Positions 52,454-61,785 of a DNA stretch of 64,000 nt are shown here, piece after piece (the first letter of the stretch is position 1; each line of letters starts with the position of its first letter). The DNA is taken from NCBI GenBank assembly GCA_005502805.1, contig SCMY01000002.1, positions 496,001-560,000 of the forward strand. The letters are read 5' to 3'. The translations under genes and the position numbers were made by a program. The notes under the pieces were generated by a model. That model ran no database searches. It was not told the DNA's origin and worked only from the letters and a program-made list of their open reading frames with translations. The stretch comes from Rhizobiales bacterium 2SD. Its GTDB lineage: Bacteria; Pseudomonadota; Alphaproteobacteria; Rhizobiales; Beijerinckiaceae.

Positions 52454-52561
52454 TCACAGATCGACCGGCTTGCCCGAGGGCTCTTCCTCCAGCGTCAAGG
52501 CGATATCGGCATTGGCGGAGACGCTGCCGCCTCGCCGGGCAAGAGAGCCAACCGCCGGCAT
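52454..52561 (-). CDS. possible 35-residue ORF or gene remnant
   Basis: MPAVGSLARRGGSVSANADI continues to EEEPSGKPVDL and a TGA. Composition is protein-like, unlike the other frames, but no ribosome site is seen and similar composition continues upstream without a start. It may be the 3' end of a decayed gene in the 280-bp gap between the frameshifted gene and the IMPase-like gene. Confidence 0.3.
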   Translation of the reverse strand: MPAVGSLARRGGSVSANADIALTLEEEPSGKPVDL

Positions 52562-52670
52562 CCAGATTGGTTCCAGCGCATGCCGCTGCGCTTGTCGGCC
52601 ATTGCCGTCGAAAGAAGGGGCGCCTCTGCAAAACCTGCCCGAAGAGCTTCGTTGATAGGCGCCGGTTCCG

Positions 52671-53492
52671 TCAATCCAGCAGCAGCGCCCGGATCTCCTG
52701 CCAGCTCTGGGCATCGGGCGCGCAGAGCAGGCCGAGCGTCGGCTGCGCCGCCCGATAGGGCTGGCCGTCCAGCATACGGACATGGCCGCCGGCCTCGGCA
52801 TGGATCAGCGAGCCCGGCGCGTGATCCCAGGGGTTGAGCCGGCCATAGAGCAGGAAATGGCCGTTGCCGGCGGCGGCGAGCCGGTACTCATGGCCACAGC
52901 AGCGCAGCGAGCAGACATTGGCGAAGGCCGGCGTGCGCCCGGGCAGCGTGCTGCGCAGCGGCTCCGGGAAATACTGCCAGCTCATCATGCCGGTCATCTC
53001 GCGCGGGGCAGCGGCCTGCGCCACCCGCAGGTCGCGGCTGGTGCCGTTGCCGGCGAGCCAGGCGCCCTCGCCGCGCAGCGCCATGGCGCTGTCGGCGACG
53101 ACGGGATCGTGGATCACCGCCGCGACGACCTCGCCCTTGACCACCGCCGCCGCCATCACCGCAAAAAGCGGCAGGTCGGAGGCGTAGTTCAGCGTGCCGT
53201 CGATCGGGTCGATGACGAAGGCGAGCTCGGCATCGCCGAGACGCTCGATCAGGGCCGGGTCGGCAGCGGCCGCCTCCTCGCCGATCAGCACTGCGCCCGG
53301 AAAAGCCTTGGCCAGCTCGGTGCTGATGAAGCGCTCCGCCGCCTCGTCGGCCTCGGTGACGAGATCGGTTGCCGAGCGCTTCTCGCGGATCTCGCCCTCG
53401 CCGAGATTGCGGAAGCGCGGCATGACCTCGCGCCGGCCCGCTTCGGCGAGAATGCCGGCGAGCCTCTCATGGTCCTGGCGGGTGAAGATCAT
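52671..53492 (-). CDS. inositol monophosphatase family protein
   Basis: 273 residues from ATG at 53492. The Mg2+ site motifs are GEEAA, DPIDGTLNYASD and NPWDHAPGSLIHAEAGG. Members hydrolyse inositol phosphates, 3'-phosphoadenosine phosphate or histidinol phosphate. Being last in the Ugp-like importer operon after a phosphodiesterase-like enzyme favours a role on an imported phosphorylated polyol. Confidence 0.9.
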   Translation of the reverse strand: MIFTRQDHERLAGILAEAGRREVMPRFRNLGEGEIREKRSATDLVTEADEAAERFISTELAKAFPGAVLIGEEAAAADPALIERLGDAELAFVIDPIDGTLNYASDLPLFAVMAAAVVKGEVVAAVIHDPVVADSAMALRGEGAWLAGNGTSRDLRVAQAAAPREMTGMMSWQYFPEPLRSTLPGRTPAFANVCSLRCCGHEYRLAAAGNGHFLLYGRLNPWDHAPGSLIHAEAGGHVRMLDGQPYRAAQPTLGLLCAPDAQSWQEIRALLLD

Positions 53493-53524
53493 CGTGGTCC
53501 AGTCGGCAGGGTGGTGGGCTTCGA

Positions 53525-54367
53525 TCAGCCGAGGTCGAACTCGACGAGGATCGGCTGATGGTCCGAGACCTTGGTCTCGACGTCGCAGGCGATGCTGCGG
53601 GCACGAGCCGCGAGATCGGGCGTCGCCAGGACGTAGTCGAGGCAGCCGGCCGGCCCATAGGTCTGGTCGAACAGATTGGCGGTTGGCGGATGCGGGACCT
53701 CGCCCTTCACCACGGCCCAGAGATCGACCAACGGCGGCTCGCCGCCATCGAAGGGCGCCAGCAGCCGCGCCAGCACGGGATCGTCCGGCCGCATGTTGAA
53801 GTCGCCGGTCAGCACAGCGCTCGGTGAGCTCGGCGTCATCCGGTAGGTGTGCGGTCCGGCCGAGCGCGGCGTCGCGTGGCGGGCCAGCGCCATGCGGTGC
53901 GCCTCGCGGATGCCTTCGACCTGCGCAGCGCGCAGCGTCGAGGACGAGTATTCGAGATGCGTCGTCATCAACCTGACCGGGCCGAGCGGCGTCAGCGCCA
54001 TCGCCTCGATCAGCATGCGCGGCATGTTGCGGGTCTCCGCAGCCTCCCAGGGCAGGAGATGGCGCAGCGCCTGCGCGACCGGATAGCGCGTCAGCAGGAG
54101 GTTGCCGAAGCGCTGGCGGCCGCCCTTGCCGTCGGCGACATCGACGCCGATGCCCTCGATCGCGGTGAAGCCCGGCAGCAGCTCGGCGAAGCGCGCGAAC
54201 TGGTCGGTCTCGTCGTTGAAGTCGAGCTCCGGGAAGTTGTCGGCGACCTCCTGCAGGCAGAGCACGTCGAAATCCGCCATCTGCCGGGCATGGGCGACGA
54301 CCCGCGCCGGGTCGACGCGGTCGTCCATGCCGCGTGCCCACTGGATGTTCCAGGTGATCAGCTTCAT
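53525..54367 (-). CDS. endonuclease/exonuclease/phosphatase (EEP) family hydrolase
   Basis: 280 residues. TWNIQWARG, CLQEV, LTGDFNMRPDDP and SDHQPI are the DNase I-like fold metal and catalytic motifs. No signal peptide, so cytoplasmic. The family includes phosphodiesterases acting on lipids and glycerophosphodiesters. One base separates it from the second permease gene, tying it to the importer. Confidence 0.9.
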   Translation of the reverse strand: MKLITWNIQWARGMDDRVDPARVVAHARQMADFDVLCLQEVADNFPELDFNDETDQFARFAELLPGFTAIEGIGVDVADGKGGRQRFGNLLLTRYPVAQALRHLLPWEAAETRNMPRMLIEAMALTPLGPVRLMTTHLEYSSSTLRAAQVEGIREAHRMALARHATPRSAGPHTYRMTPSSPSAVLTGDFNMRPDDPVLARLLAPFDGGEPPLVDLWAVVKGEVPHPPTANLFDQTYGPAGCLDYVLATPDLAARARSIACDVETKVSDHQPILVEFDLG

Positions 54368-54368
54368 C

Positions 54369-55235
54369 TCACTTGATTCCCGCGCGCATGAAACTCTGCA
54401 CGAACTGGCGCTGGAACAGCAGGAAGCCGACCAGCAGGGGCGCCGAGGTCATCAACGTCGCCGCGCAGATCACCGCCCAGTCGATGCCCTGATCGCTCGA
54501 CGAGAACACCTGCAGGCCGACCGTCAGCGGCCGAGATTCCACTGAGTTAGTGACCAGCAGCGGCCACAGGAAGTTGTTCCAGTGATAGCTCACCGAGACG
54601 AGGCCGTAGGCGATATAGGTCGGCTTGGCGAGCGGCACATAGACCTTCATCAGCACCTGCAACGGGCTCGCGCCCTCGACGCGGGCGGCATCGTCGAGCT
54701 CCTTCGGCACGGTCTTGAAGGTCTGCCGCAGCAGGAAGATGCCGAAGGCCGAGGCGATATAGGGCAAGGCGATCGCCGGGATCGTGTCGATCAGGTTGAC
54801 CCTGGCGAGGGTCCGGTAGTTCTCGACGATCAGCGCGTCCGGCATGATCATCAATTGCGCCAGGATCAGTGCGAAGGCGAGGTCGCGCCCCCAGAAGTCC
54901 TGCCGCGCCAGCGCATATGCGGCGAGCGTCCCCAGCACGAGCTGGAAGGCTAGGATCATGGTGACGAGGATGAAGGTGTTGAGGAAATAGCGCGCGAAGG
55001 GCGCGGCCGCCCAGGCGCGCGTGAAGTTCTCGAAGGTGAGCGGCGCGGTCAGCTCGAAGCGGGTGGTATACTCGGCCGGATGGACCGCCGCCCAGACGGC
55101 ATAGGCCAGCGGCAACACCCAGATCAGCGCGAGCAGGATCGCGCCCAGGGATTCGAGCGTCAGCGCCAGGCCCTTCGGCGCGTAGGGATCGGGACGGGTC
55201 GCGGCCATCGGCTGCGGGCGAGGCGCGCCGCTCAT
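54369..55235 (-). CDS. carbohydrate/glycerol-phosphate ABC transporter permease (UgpE-like)
   Basis: 288 residues with six membrane helices. The EAA motif (KELDDAARVEGASPLQVLMKV) near residue 180 contacts the ATPase. CUT1-family, as in UgpE/MalG. Overlaps the first permease gene by 4 bp. Confidence 0.93.
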   Translation of the reverse strand: MSGAPRPQPMAATRPDPYAPKGLALTLESLGAILLALIWVLPLAYAVWAAVHPAEYTTRFELTAPLTFENFTRAWAAAPFARYFLNTFILVTMILAFQLVLGTLAAYALARQDFWGRDLAFALILAQLMIMPDALIVENYRTLARVNLIDTIPAIALPYIASAFGIFLLRQTFKTVPKELDDAARVEGASPLQVLMKVYVPLAKPTYIAYGLVSVSYHWNNFLWPLLVTNSVESRPLTVGLQVFSSSDQGIDWAVICAATLMTSAPLLVGFLLFQRQFVQSFMRAGIK

Positions 55236-56110
55236 TGATAGTGCGTCCTGCGTTCGAGCCAGCCATACTGGACGAAGGCGACGAGCGCGAGCAGCGCCAG
55301 CAGCACGCAGGTCAGCGCCGCCGCATAGGCCGTGTCCCAGAAGCCGAAGCCGACCTGGTAGATATAGAACAGCAGCAGCGTCGTCGCATTGTCCGGGCCG
55401 CCGCGCGTCATCACGAAGATATGGTCGACCATGCGGAAAGCGTTGATCACCGCGTTGATCAGCACGAACAGCGTCGTCGGCATCAGCAACGGGAACTGGA
55501 CGCGCCGGAAGAAGGTCCAGCGCGAGGCGCCCTCGATCGCCGCCGCCTCGCCGAGGCTGGGCGGGATCGCCTGCAGCGCCGCGAGGTAGAAGATCATGAA
55601 GAAGCCGGCCTCCTTCCAGATCGCGACGATGATGACGGCGTAGAGCGCCGTATCCTGCGAGCCCAGCCAGTTGGTCGAGCGCCCACCGAAGGCGCCGACG
55701 ATCTGCTCAAGCAGTCCGTATTGCGGGGTAAAGAAGAACAGCCAGATATTGGCGACCGCGATCATCGGCAGGATGGTCGGGGTGAAATAAGCCATCCTGA
55801 CCAGGGTCCGGCCGGCGATCCTGTCGTTGACCCAGACCGCCATCAGCAAAGCGAGTGCGATCGAGGTCGGGATCGTGCCCAAGGCGAACCAGAGATTGTT
55901 CGCCATCGCCTTCCAGAAGATCGGGTCGGCCAGCATCTGCTCGTAATTGTCGAGCCCGACGAAGCGCGCCGGACGGCGCGCCCGCGGGGTCGACATGAAA
56001 CTGTCGATGAAGCTCGCGACCGCAGGCCAGTGGGTGAACAGGGCCAGGCACGCCATGGCCGGCAGCAGCAGCAGCCAGCCATGGATCGTTGCGGTCGCGC
56101 GGTTGTTCAT
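55232..56110 (-). CDS. carbohydrate/glycerol-phosphate ABC transporter permease (UgpA-like)
   Basis: 292 residues with six membrane helices. The EAA loop SLGEAAAIEGASRWTFFRRV lies near residue 200; RPARFVGLDNYEQMLADPIF is typical of UgpA/MalF-type periplasmic loops. It follows the binding-protein gene by 4 bp. Confidence 0.93.
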   Translation of the reverse strand: MNNRATATIHGWLLLLPAMACLALFTHWPAVASFIDSFMSTPRARRPARFVGLDNYEQMLADPIFWKAMANNLWFALGTIPTSIALALLMAVWVNDRIAGRTLVRMAYFTPTILPMIAVANIWLFFFTPQYGLLEQIVGAFGGRSTNWLGSQDTALYAVIIVAIWKEAGFFMIFYLAALQAIPPSLGEAAAIEGASRWTFFRRVQFPLLMPTTLFVLINAVINAFRMVDHIFVMTRGGPDNATTLLLFYIYQVGFGFWDTAYAAALTCVLLALLALVAFVQYGWLERRTHYQ

Positions 56111-56114
56111 CGGC

Positions 56115-57410
56115 TCAGCGATAGGACTTCAGGATGCGCTCAGCCTCGGCCTGCGCGTCCTCCATCGCCTTCTGCGGCTGCTTGGTGCCGGTCAGGGCCG
56201 CCTGCAGGCCGTCGTTCAGCGCCTTGGTGACGCGCTGGTTCTCATGCGTCGAGAGCTCGGCGACGGCGGTCGGCAGCTGGTCGCGGGCGACGAGGGCCTG
56301 CGGGAAGTCGGCGACGTATTTCTTCATCGCCTCTGTCTCGTAGGCCGCCGGCGTCACCGCGACATAGCCGGTATCGGCGCTCCACTGCGCGGCGCGCTCG
56401 GGCGTGGTGATCCAGCGCACGAACTTGAACGCGGCTTCCTGCTCGGCCGGGCTCGCCTTCTTGGAAAGGTAGAAATTGCCGCCGCCGGTCGGACTGCCGG
56501 GCTTCTTGCCCGCCGGGAGCACGGCGACGCCGAAGGGGAATTTTGCGTTGGTCCTGACATTGGTCAGGTTGCCGGTGGTGGTCCACATCATCGCGACCTT
56601 CTTCTCGAAGAAGTCGCGCGGCGTGGTGCCCCATTCGACGATCCCCGGCGGATGGACCTTGTGCTTCTGCGAAAGGTCGACCCAGTACTGCAGCGCCTCG
56701 ACGACGCCGGGATTGGCATAGTCCGTCTTGTCGCCGGCCGCATTGGCGAGGATGGCGCCCGCCTGCGTCGTCAGCCCCTGGAAGAGCCAGTAAGGGAAGC
56801 CGGAGGACGGGATCTGGATGCCCCATTGCGTCACATTGCCGGCGGCATCGCGCTTGGTCAGCTTCTGCGCGAATTCAAGCTGCTCGGCCCAGGTCTTCGG
56901 CGGCTTCTCGGGGTCGAGCCCGGCCTCCTTGAACAGCTCCTTGTTCCAGTAGAGCACCACCGTGGAGCGCTGGAACGGGATACCCCAGGTCTTGCCGCCG
57001 GTCTGGCTGTTCGCCATGAAGCCGGGGAAGAAGCTCGAGAGCCACTTCTTGTCGTCCTCGCTCTTGATGAAAGGATCGAAGGGAACGATCGCTTCTTCGT
57101 CGATCAGCGTGAACATGTCGGTCGAGAGCAGCACCGAGAGCACCGGCGGCGTGCCGCTCTTGTGCGCGGTCAGCGCCTTGACGATGGTCTCCTGATAGGT
57201 GCCGGCATAGATCGGCTTGACCTTGATCGTCGGGTTTTCCTTCTCGAAGCCGGCGGCATAGGCGTCGATCAGCTTGGTGATCGGCCCGCCCACGGCGACC
57301 GGATAGAAGAAGGACAATTCGGCGGATTGGGCGAGAGCGGGCTTCGCCATGGCGAGCGAGCCGGTAAGAGCGGCAGCGCCGCCAATGAATTCACGCCTGT
57401 CCATAGTCAT
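56115..57410 (-). CDS. ABC transporter substrate-binding protein (UgpB-like)
   Basis: 431 residues. N-terminal MDRREFIGGAAALTG resembles a Tat signal (DRREF), cleaved about ALAQS (28). ELSFFYPVAVGGPITKLIDA and PFQRSTVVLYWNKELFKEAG are UgpB-like. It binds the ligand in the periplasm; UgpB proteins bind glycerol-3-phosphate and glycerophosphodiesters, others bind sugars. Confidence 0.9.
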   Translation of the reverse strand: MTMDRREFIGGAAALTGSLAMAKPALAQSAELSFFYPVAVGGPITKLIDAYAAGFEKENPTIKVKPIYAGTYQETIVKALTAHKSGTPPVLSVLLSTDMFTLIDEEAIVPFDPFIKSEDDKKWLSSFFPGFMANSQTGGKTWGIPFQRSTVVLYWNKELFKEAGLDPEKPPKTWAEQLEFAQKLTKRDAAGNVTQWGIQIPSSGFPYWLFQGLTTQAGAILANAAGDKTDYANPGVVEALQYWVDLSQKHKVHPPGIVEWGTTPRDFFEKKVAMMWTTTGNLTNVRTNAKFPFGVAVLPAGKKPGSPTGGGNFYLSKKASPAEQEAAFKFVRWITTPERAAQWSADTGYVAVTPAAYETEAMKKYVADFPQALVARDQLPTAVAELSTHENQRVTKALNDGLQAALTGTKQPQKAMEDAQAEAERILKSYR

Positions 57411-57457
57411 GGTCTCCCCTTGATGCGGCGCTTGAACGCCTGGCTATTCAGGCGTCG

Positions 57458-58498
57458 TCAGTCGAGGACGAGCCTGTGCTCGGTCTTCAGGTCGAACCAG
57501 TGCACCGCCGATTGTGACAGTCTGATGTGAACCCGTTCGCCCGCCGCAGCGCGGACTTTTCCGGGTCGGCGCACGATGAAGGGTTGCCCTTCGATGCGGG
57601 TCTCGACCAGCGTATCGGCGCCGAGATACTCGACCGCCACGACATCGGCGGCGATGCCGGCCTCGGTGAGTTCGGTCATCTCGGGCCTGATGCCAACCGC
57701 GAGCGAGCCCGGATCGGCATGGATCGGGGCGGAGAGGCCCTCGCCACCGGCCGCCCGGAGGGAAGTCAGCGGGATGACGTTCATCGGCGGCGTGCCGACG
57801 AAGCGCGCGACGAAGATCGTCGCCGGGTTCTCGTAGAGCTGGTCGGGCGGCGCATCCTGCTCGATCCGGCCGGCGCGCATCAGCACGACCTGGTCGGCCA
57901 TCGTCATCGCCTCGACCTGATCATGCGTCACATAGACCATGGTGATGCCGAGACGCTGCTGCAATTCGCGGATCTCGCGCCGCATCTCGACGCGCAGCTG
58001 CGCGTCGAGATTGGAGAGCGGCTCATCCATCAGGCAGACCGGCGCCTCGGCAACGATGGCGCGGCCGAGCGCAACGCGCTGCTGCTGCCCGCCGGAGAGC
58101 TGCGAGGGCTTGCGCTCGAGCAGACCGGTGAGCCCGAGGATCGAGGCGGCACGCTTGAGTCGCTCGTCGCGCTCGGCGCGCGACACTTTCCGCACCTTCA
58201 GCCCGAACAGGATGTTCTCGGCGACCGAGAGATGCGGGAACAGCGCATAGTTCTGGAACACCATGGCGATGCCGCGCTGCGAGGGCGCCGCGCCCGTGAC
58301 GTCGCGCCCGCCGATGGCGATGGTGCCGGCGCTGCTATCCTCCAGCCCCGCGATCAGCCGAAGCGTGGTCGACTTGCCGCAGCCGGACGGGCCGAGCAGC
58401 GCGACGAGATCGCCACCTTCGACCGTGAAGCTGATGTCGTCCACTGCGGCCGCGCCGCCCCAGTTTTTCGAAACGGCCTTGAGCTCTACCGAAACCAT
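57458..58498 (-). CDS. ugpC: ABC transporter ATP-binding protein (UgpC/MalK-like)
   Basis: 346 residues. Walker A GPSGCGKST (36-44), signature LSGGQQQR, Walker B CLMDEPLSNLDAQLRVEMR, then a C-terminal TOBE/regulatory domain (about 240-340). Drives the Ugp-like importer; first gene of a six-gene operon that ends with the two hydrolases. Symbol assigned by similarity to the UgpC type, not by substrate proof. Confidence 0.93.
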   Translation of the reverse strand: MVSVELKAVSKNWGGAAAVDDISFTVEGGDLVALLGPSGCGKSTTLRLIAGLEDSSAGTIAIGGRDVTGAAPSQRGIAMVFQNYALFPHLSVAENILFGLKVRKVSRAERDERLKRAASILGLTGLLERKPSQLSGGQQQRVALGRAIVAEAPVCLMDEPLSNLDAQLRVEMRREIRELQQRLGITMVYVTHDQVEAMTMADQVVLMRAGRIEQDAPPDQLYENPATIFVARFVGTPPMNVIPLTSLRAAGGEGLSAPIHADPGSLAVGIRPEMTELTEAGIAADVVAVEYLGADTLVETRIEGQPFIVRRPGKVRAAAGERVHIRLSQSAVHWFDLKTEHRLVLD

Positions 58499-58651
58499 GC
58501 GCGAATCCGGCCATCCCCAACGCTTTGCCGTAAGCCGGCTCAGTAAATTGGCCTGCCGGCTACGACCATGATGCCAAAATCAGCGCAGAGACAAGAGCGT
58601 CAGGGAAACGGCCGTCTGAGAAAGTGTCGATGCCACTGAATTCCCATGCCG

Positions 58652-59113
58652 CTATGAGCGAGAAGGCGCATCGGCGACTGGGACGCTCTTGGTCACGATA
58701 TAGGTATAGTATCGTTCGATCCCGATCGCGGGTTCGAGCAGCCGGTCGATCAGGCGCTGATAGCTGTCGATGTCGGGTACGACCACACGCATGATGTAGT
58801 CGATGCCGCCGCCGGTGGCGTCGCAGGCGACGATGGCCGGCTCTCTCGCCACGGCCTCCTCGAAGCGGCGGAAATCGGCCTGCTGATGGCTCTTCAGGCT
58901 GATTTCGACGATCACCGCGGTGCGCGGCGCATCGGGTTCGAGATCGACGATCGCAGTATAGCCCTTGATCACGCCGGCTTCTTCCATCCGGCGCAGGCGC
59001 TCCCAGCAGGCTGCCGGCGACAGCGCCACCGTCTCGGCGAGCTTCAGCTTGGTCATGCGGCCGTCGCGCTGCAGGGCCGCGACGATCTTGAGGTCGATCG
59101 GATCGAGCTTCAT
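58652..59113 (-). CDS. Lrp/AsnC family regulator of the ectoine locus
   Basis: 153 residues from ATG at 59113 (another at 59134 would add seven). KLDPIDLKIVAALQRDGRMT and LSPAACWERLRRMEEAGVI form the HTH; the C-terminal half is the RAM sensor domain. An AsnC-type gene is a regular companion of ectoine-degradation genes, where it responds to pathway intermediates. Divergent from the MocR-type regulator across 60 bp. Confidence 0.88.
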   Translation of the reverse strand: MKLDPIDLKIVAALQRDGRMTKLKLAETVALSPAACWERLRRMEEAGVIKGYTAIVDLEPDAPRTAVIVEISLKSHQQADFRRFEEAVAREPAIVACDATGGGIDYIMRVVVPDIDSYQRLIDRLLEPAIGIERYYTYIVTKSVPVADAPSRS

Positions 59114-59173
59114 CTTCGGTGACCGCGTGTGCATAATGTCATGAATGCTGCCTCCTAAGAACGAGACAATCCC

Positions 59174-60628
59174 ATGTTCCGTCAAGCCGAACGGCCTTCC
59201 GGCAACAGGCTTTCTCCCATCGTCGAGAAGGCCGTCGCATGGTCGCCGGTCCTGGCGAAGCAGAAGGGCGCGACCAAGCACGCCGCGCTGACCGAGCGCA
59301 TCATCGCCGATATCGACGCCGGCATCCTGAAGCCGATGGACCGGATGCCGACCCATCGCGACCTCGCCCGCGAGCTCGGCATCTCCGTCCAGACCGTCAG
59401 CCTGAGCTATAAGGAGGCCGAGCGCCTCGGCTATCTCAGCGGCGAGGTCGGGCGCGGGACTTTCGTGAAGAGCCGCGTCACCGAGCAGGCCGGGCGGCTG
59501 ATGCTCGACCGCAGCCCGACCGAGGTCGTCGATCTCTCGATCGTGCGCGGCGTCTATCTCGATGCGCATGAGGCGGCCTCGCGGCAGGCGCTCGCGGCGC
59601 TGGCCGAGGGCGACACCAGCCCCTTCATGCGCCCGTGCCGGCCTATCGCCGGTCTCGACCGCCATCGCGAAGCGGCACGCCTCTGGCTCGGGCCGCTCGG
59701 CATCGAGACATCGGTCGAGCGCGTGTTGATCACCAATGGCGCGGCCCATGCACTCTTCCTGGCGCTTGCCTGCGTGGTCCGCCCTGGCGACCTCGTGCTG
59801 ACCGAGAACCTGACCGATCACGGCGTCATCGGCCTCGCCAACGTGCTCGGCTTCAGTCTCAAGGGCCTGTCGACCGACGAAGAGGGCATTCGCCCCGATG
59901 CATTCGAGGCTGCCTGCCGCGTCGGTGGCGTGCGGGCGCTCGTCCTCATCCCGACGCTCAACAACCCGACCAGCCATGTCGCTGGCCCCGAGCGCCGCCG
60001 CGCCATCGCTGAGATCGCGCAGCGCCATGGTGTCTTCGTGGTCGAGGACGAGGTCTACAAGCCGCTTGTTCCCGAGCCGCTGCCGTCGATCACCGCGATG
60101 CTGCCCGAGCTCGGCTTCTTCCTCACCAGCTTCACCAAGACGGTGCTGACCGGCCTGCGCGTCGGCTATCTGGTCGTGCCGCCGCAATACTCGATCCGCG
60201 CCGCCTCGATCCTGCGCGTGACCAGCTGGAGCGGCACCTATCTCCCGGCCGAGATCGCGACGCGCTGGGTCGAGGACGGCACTGCGCAAAGACTGCTCGC
60301 CGTGCAGCGCGAGGAGGCACAGGCCCGCCAGCGTATCGTTGCGGAGACGCTCGGGAGCCATGTCGCCTCGAGCCATCCGCTTTCGCTCTGCGCCTGGCTC
60401 AAGGTCCCCGCGCACTGGACCGAGGACAGCCTGGTGCGCTCGCTCGCCGATCGACGCATTGCGGTGACGCCCTCCGACCCCTTCGTCGCCGGCCCGAGCC
60501 ATGGCGGCGGCATCCGCATCTGCCTGGGCGGGCGGATGAGCCATGAGCTGCTGGCCCGGACATTGACGACCGCTCGGCAGACCTTCGAGCAACTGCCGCC
60601 GGTCTTCGACATCGGCGCCATTGGCTGA
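59174..60628 (+). CDS. enuR: MocR/GntR-type regulator with aminotransferase domain (EnuR-like)
   Basis: 484 residues. GntR winged helix at about 30-95 (THRDLARELGISVQTVSLSY) fused to a fold-type I aminotransferase domain, whose PLP lysine lies in TSFTKTVLTGLRVGYL. EnuR represses ectoine utilisation genes and senses intermediates through PLP. Position directly before eutB-eutC-doeA supports the assignment. Confidence 0.9.
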   Translation: MFRQAERPSGNRLSPIVEKAVAWSPVLAKQKGATKHAALTERIIADIDAGILKPMDRMPTHRDLARELGISVQTVSLSYKEAERLGYLSGEVGRGTFVKSRVTEQAGRLMLDRSPTEVVDLSIVRGVYLDAHEAASRQALAALAEGDTSPFMRPCRPIAGLDRHREAARLWLGPLGIETSVERVLITNGAAHALFLALACVVRPGDLVLTENLTDHGVIGLANVLGFSLKGLSTDEEGIRPDAFEAACRVGGVRALVLIPTLNNPTSHVAGPERRRAIAEIAQRHGVFVVEDEVYKPLVPEPLPSITAMLPELGFFLTSFTKTVLTGLRVGYLVVPPQYSIRAASILRVTSWSGTYLPAEIATRWVEDGTAQRLLAVQREEAQARQRIVAETLGSHVASSHPLSLCAWLKVPAHWTEDSLVRSLADRRIAVTPSDPFVAGPSHGGGIRICLGGRMSHELLARTLTTARQTFEQLPPVFDIGAIG

Positions 60629-60680
60629 AGGAAACGAGCGGAGTCCTCGGCCCCATGTCATTGTCGCTTTCGGCCTCGAC

Positions 60681-60719
60681 TAGGCATGATTGAACCATGA
60701 CAATATAATAATTGACATG
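60681..60719 (+). promoter_or_regulatory. promoter and inverted-repeat operator of the eutB-eutC-doeA operon
   Basis: TAGGCA, 17 bp, then TATAAT (60704-60709) form a credible sigma-70 promoter. CATGACAAT (60696-60704) and ATTGACATG (60711-60719) form an inverted repeat with one mismatch in 9 bp and a 6-bp spacer covering the -10 box, a good place for EnuR-type repression. Confidence 0.6.
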
Positions 60720-60756
60720 AAATTTACTCCCTCGCAGCATGACAAGCGAGGGAGAC

Positions 60757-61785
60757 ATGACGGTGACCAAACCGCGTCTTTTCACTGCCGAGACAAATCG
60801 ACCGGCCGCACTACCGGCCGCCGTCGCCTTGCTCGATATCGAAGCCGCCGCGGCGCGCATCGCCGGCCGGGTCGAGCGCACGCCGCTTGTCGCCTCCCCT
60901 TCCCTGAGCCGCTTCTCAGGCCAGCCCATCCATCTCAAGCTCGAAACCCGTCAGCCGATCGGTGCCTTCAAGCAGCGCGGCGCGATGAACGCGGTGCTGG
61001 CTTTGACCGAAGACCAGCGCCGGCGCGGGCTGGTGACCGCATCGACCGGCAATCATGGTCGCGCCGTCGCCTACACCGCCCGCGAGCTCGGCCTTGCCGC
61101 CACCATCTGCATGTCGGCGCTGGTGCCTTCAAACAAGGTCGAGGCGATCCGCTCGCTCGGGGCCGAGGTCCGTATCGTTGGCCGCTCGCAGGATGATGCG
61201 CAGGTCGAAGTGGAGCGGCTGGTCGCCGAGCGCGAGCTCACCCCGATCCCGCCCTTCGATGATCCCGACGTCGTCGCCGGCCAGGGTACGATCGGTCTCG
61301 AACTGATCGAGGAGCTGCCCGAGCTCGCCTGCGTGCTGATCCCGCTTTCGGGCGGCGGGCTGGCGGCTGGCATCGCCGTGGCGGTCAAGGCGCTGCGGCC
61401 CTCCGCCAGGATCGTCGGCATCTCGATGAAACGCGGCGCTGCGATGGCCGCGGCGATCGTGGCCGGCCGGCCCGTCGAGGTGGTTGAAGAGGAAACGCTG
61501 GCGGACTCGCTCGGCGGCGGCATCGGCCTTGCCAACCGCGTCACCTTCGCCTTGTGCCGCGACCTCGTCGACGAGGTCGTGCTGCTCAGTGAAGACGAGA
61601 TCGCAGCCGGCATCCGCCATGCCGCGCTGGTGGAGGGCGAGACTGTCGAGGGTGCCGGCGCGGTCGGCATCGCCGCCCTGCTCGCCGGCAAGGTCAATCC
61701 GCAGGGGCCGACGGCAGTGATCGTCTCCGGCCGCAACATCGACGACGCCCTGCACCGGCGCATCGTCTCCGGAGCCATCGCATGA
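60757..61785 (+). CDS. eutB: hydroxyectoine utilisation dehydratase (threonine-dehydratase family)
   Basis: 342 residues from ATG at 60757 (GAGGGAG just upstream; an ATG at 60739 lacks a ribosome site). PLP lysine in GAFKQRGAMN and the glycine loop PLSGGGLAAGIA identify a fold-type II dehydratase. Known ectoine clusters encode EutB next to EutC; both are needed for hydroxyectoine conversion. Overlaps eutC by 4 bp. Confidence 0.9.
   Translation: MTVTKPRLFTAETNRPAALPAAVALLDIEAAAARIAGRVERTPLVASPSLSRFSGQPIHLKLETRQPIGAFKQRGAMNAVLALTEDQRRRGLVTASTGNHGRAVAYTARELGLAATICMSALVPSNKVEAIRSLGAEVRIVGRSQDDAQVEVERLVAERELTPIPPFDDPDVVAGQGTIGLELIEELPELACVLIPLSGGGLAAGIAVAVKALRPSARIVGISMKRGAAMAAAIVAGRPVEVVEEETLADSLGGGIGLANRVTFALCRDLVDEVVLLSEDEIAAGIRHAALVEGETVEGAGAVGIAALLAGKVNPQGPTAVIVSGRNIDDALHRRIVSGAIA

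Noticed and set aside
52377..52631. 84-codon minus frame in the gap upstream of the frameshifted gene
   Set aside because: Arg/Gln-rich, no ribosome site and no motif; only the other frame (52454-52561) looks protein-like.
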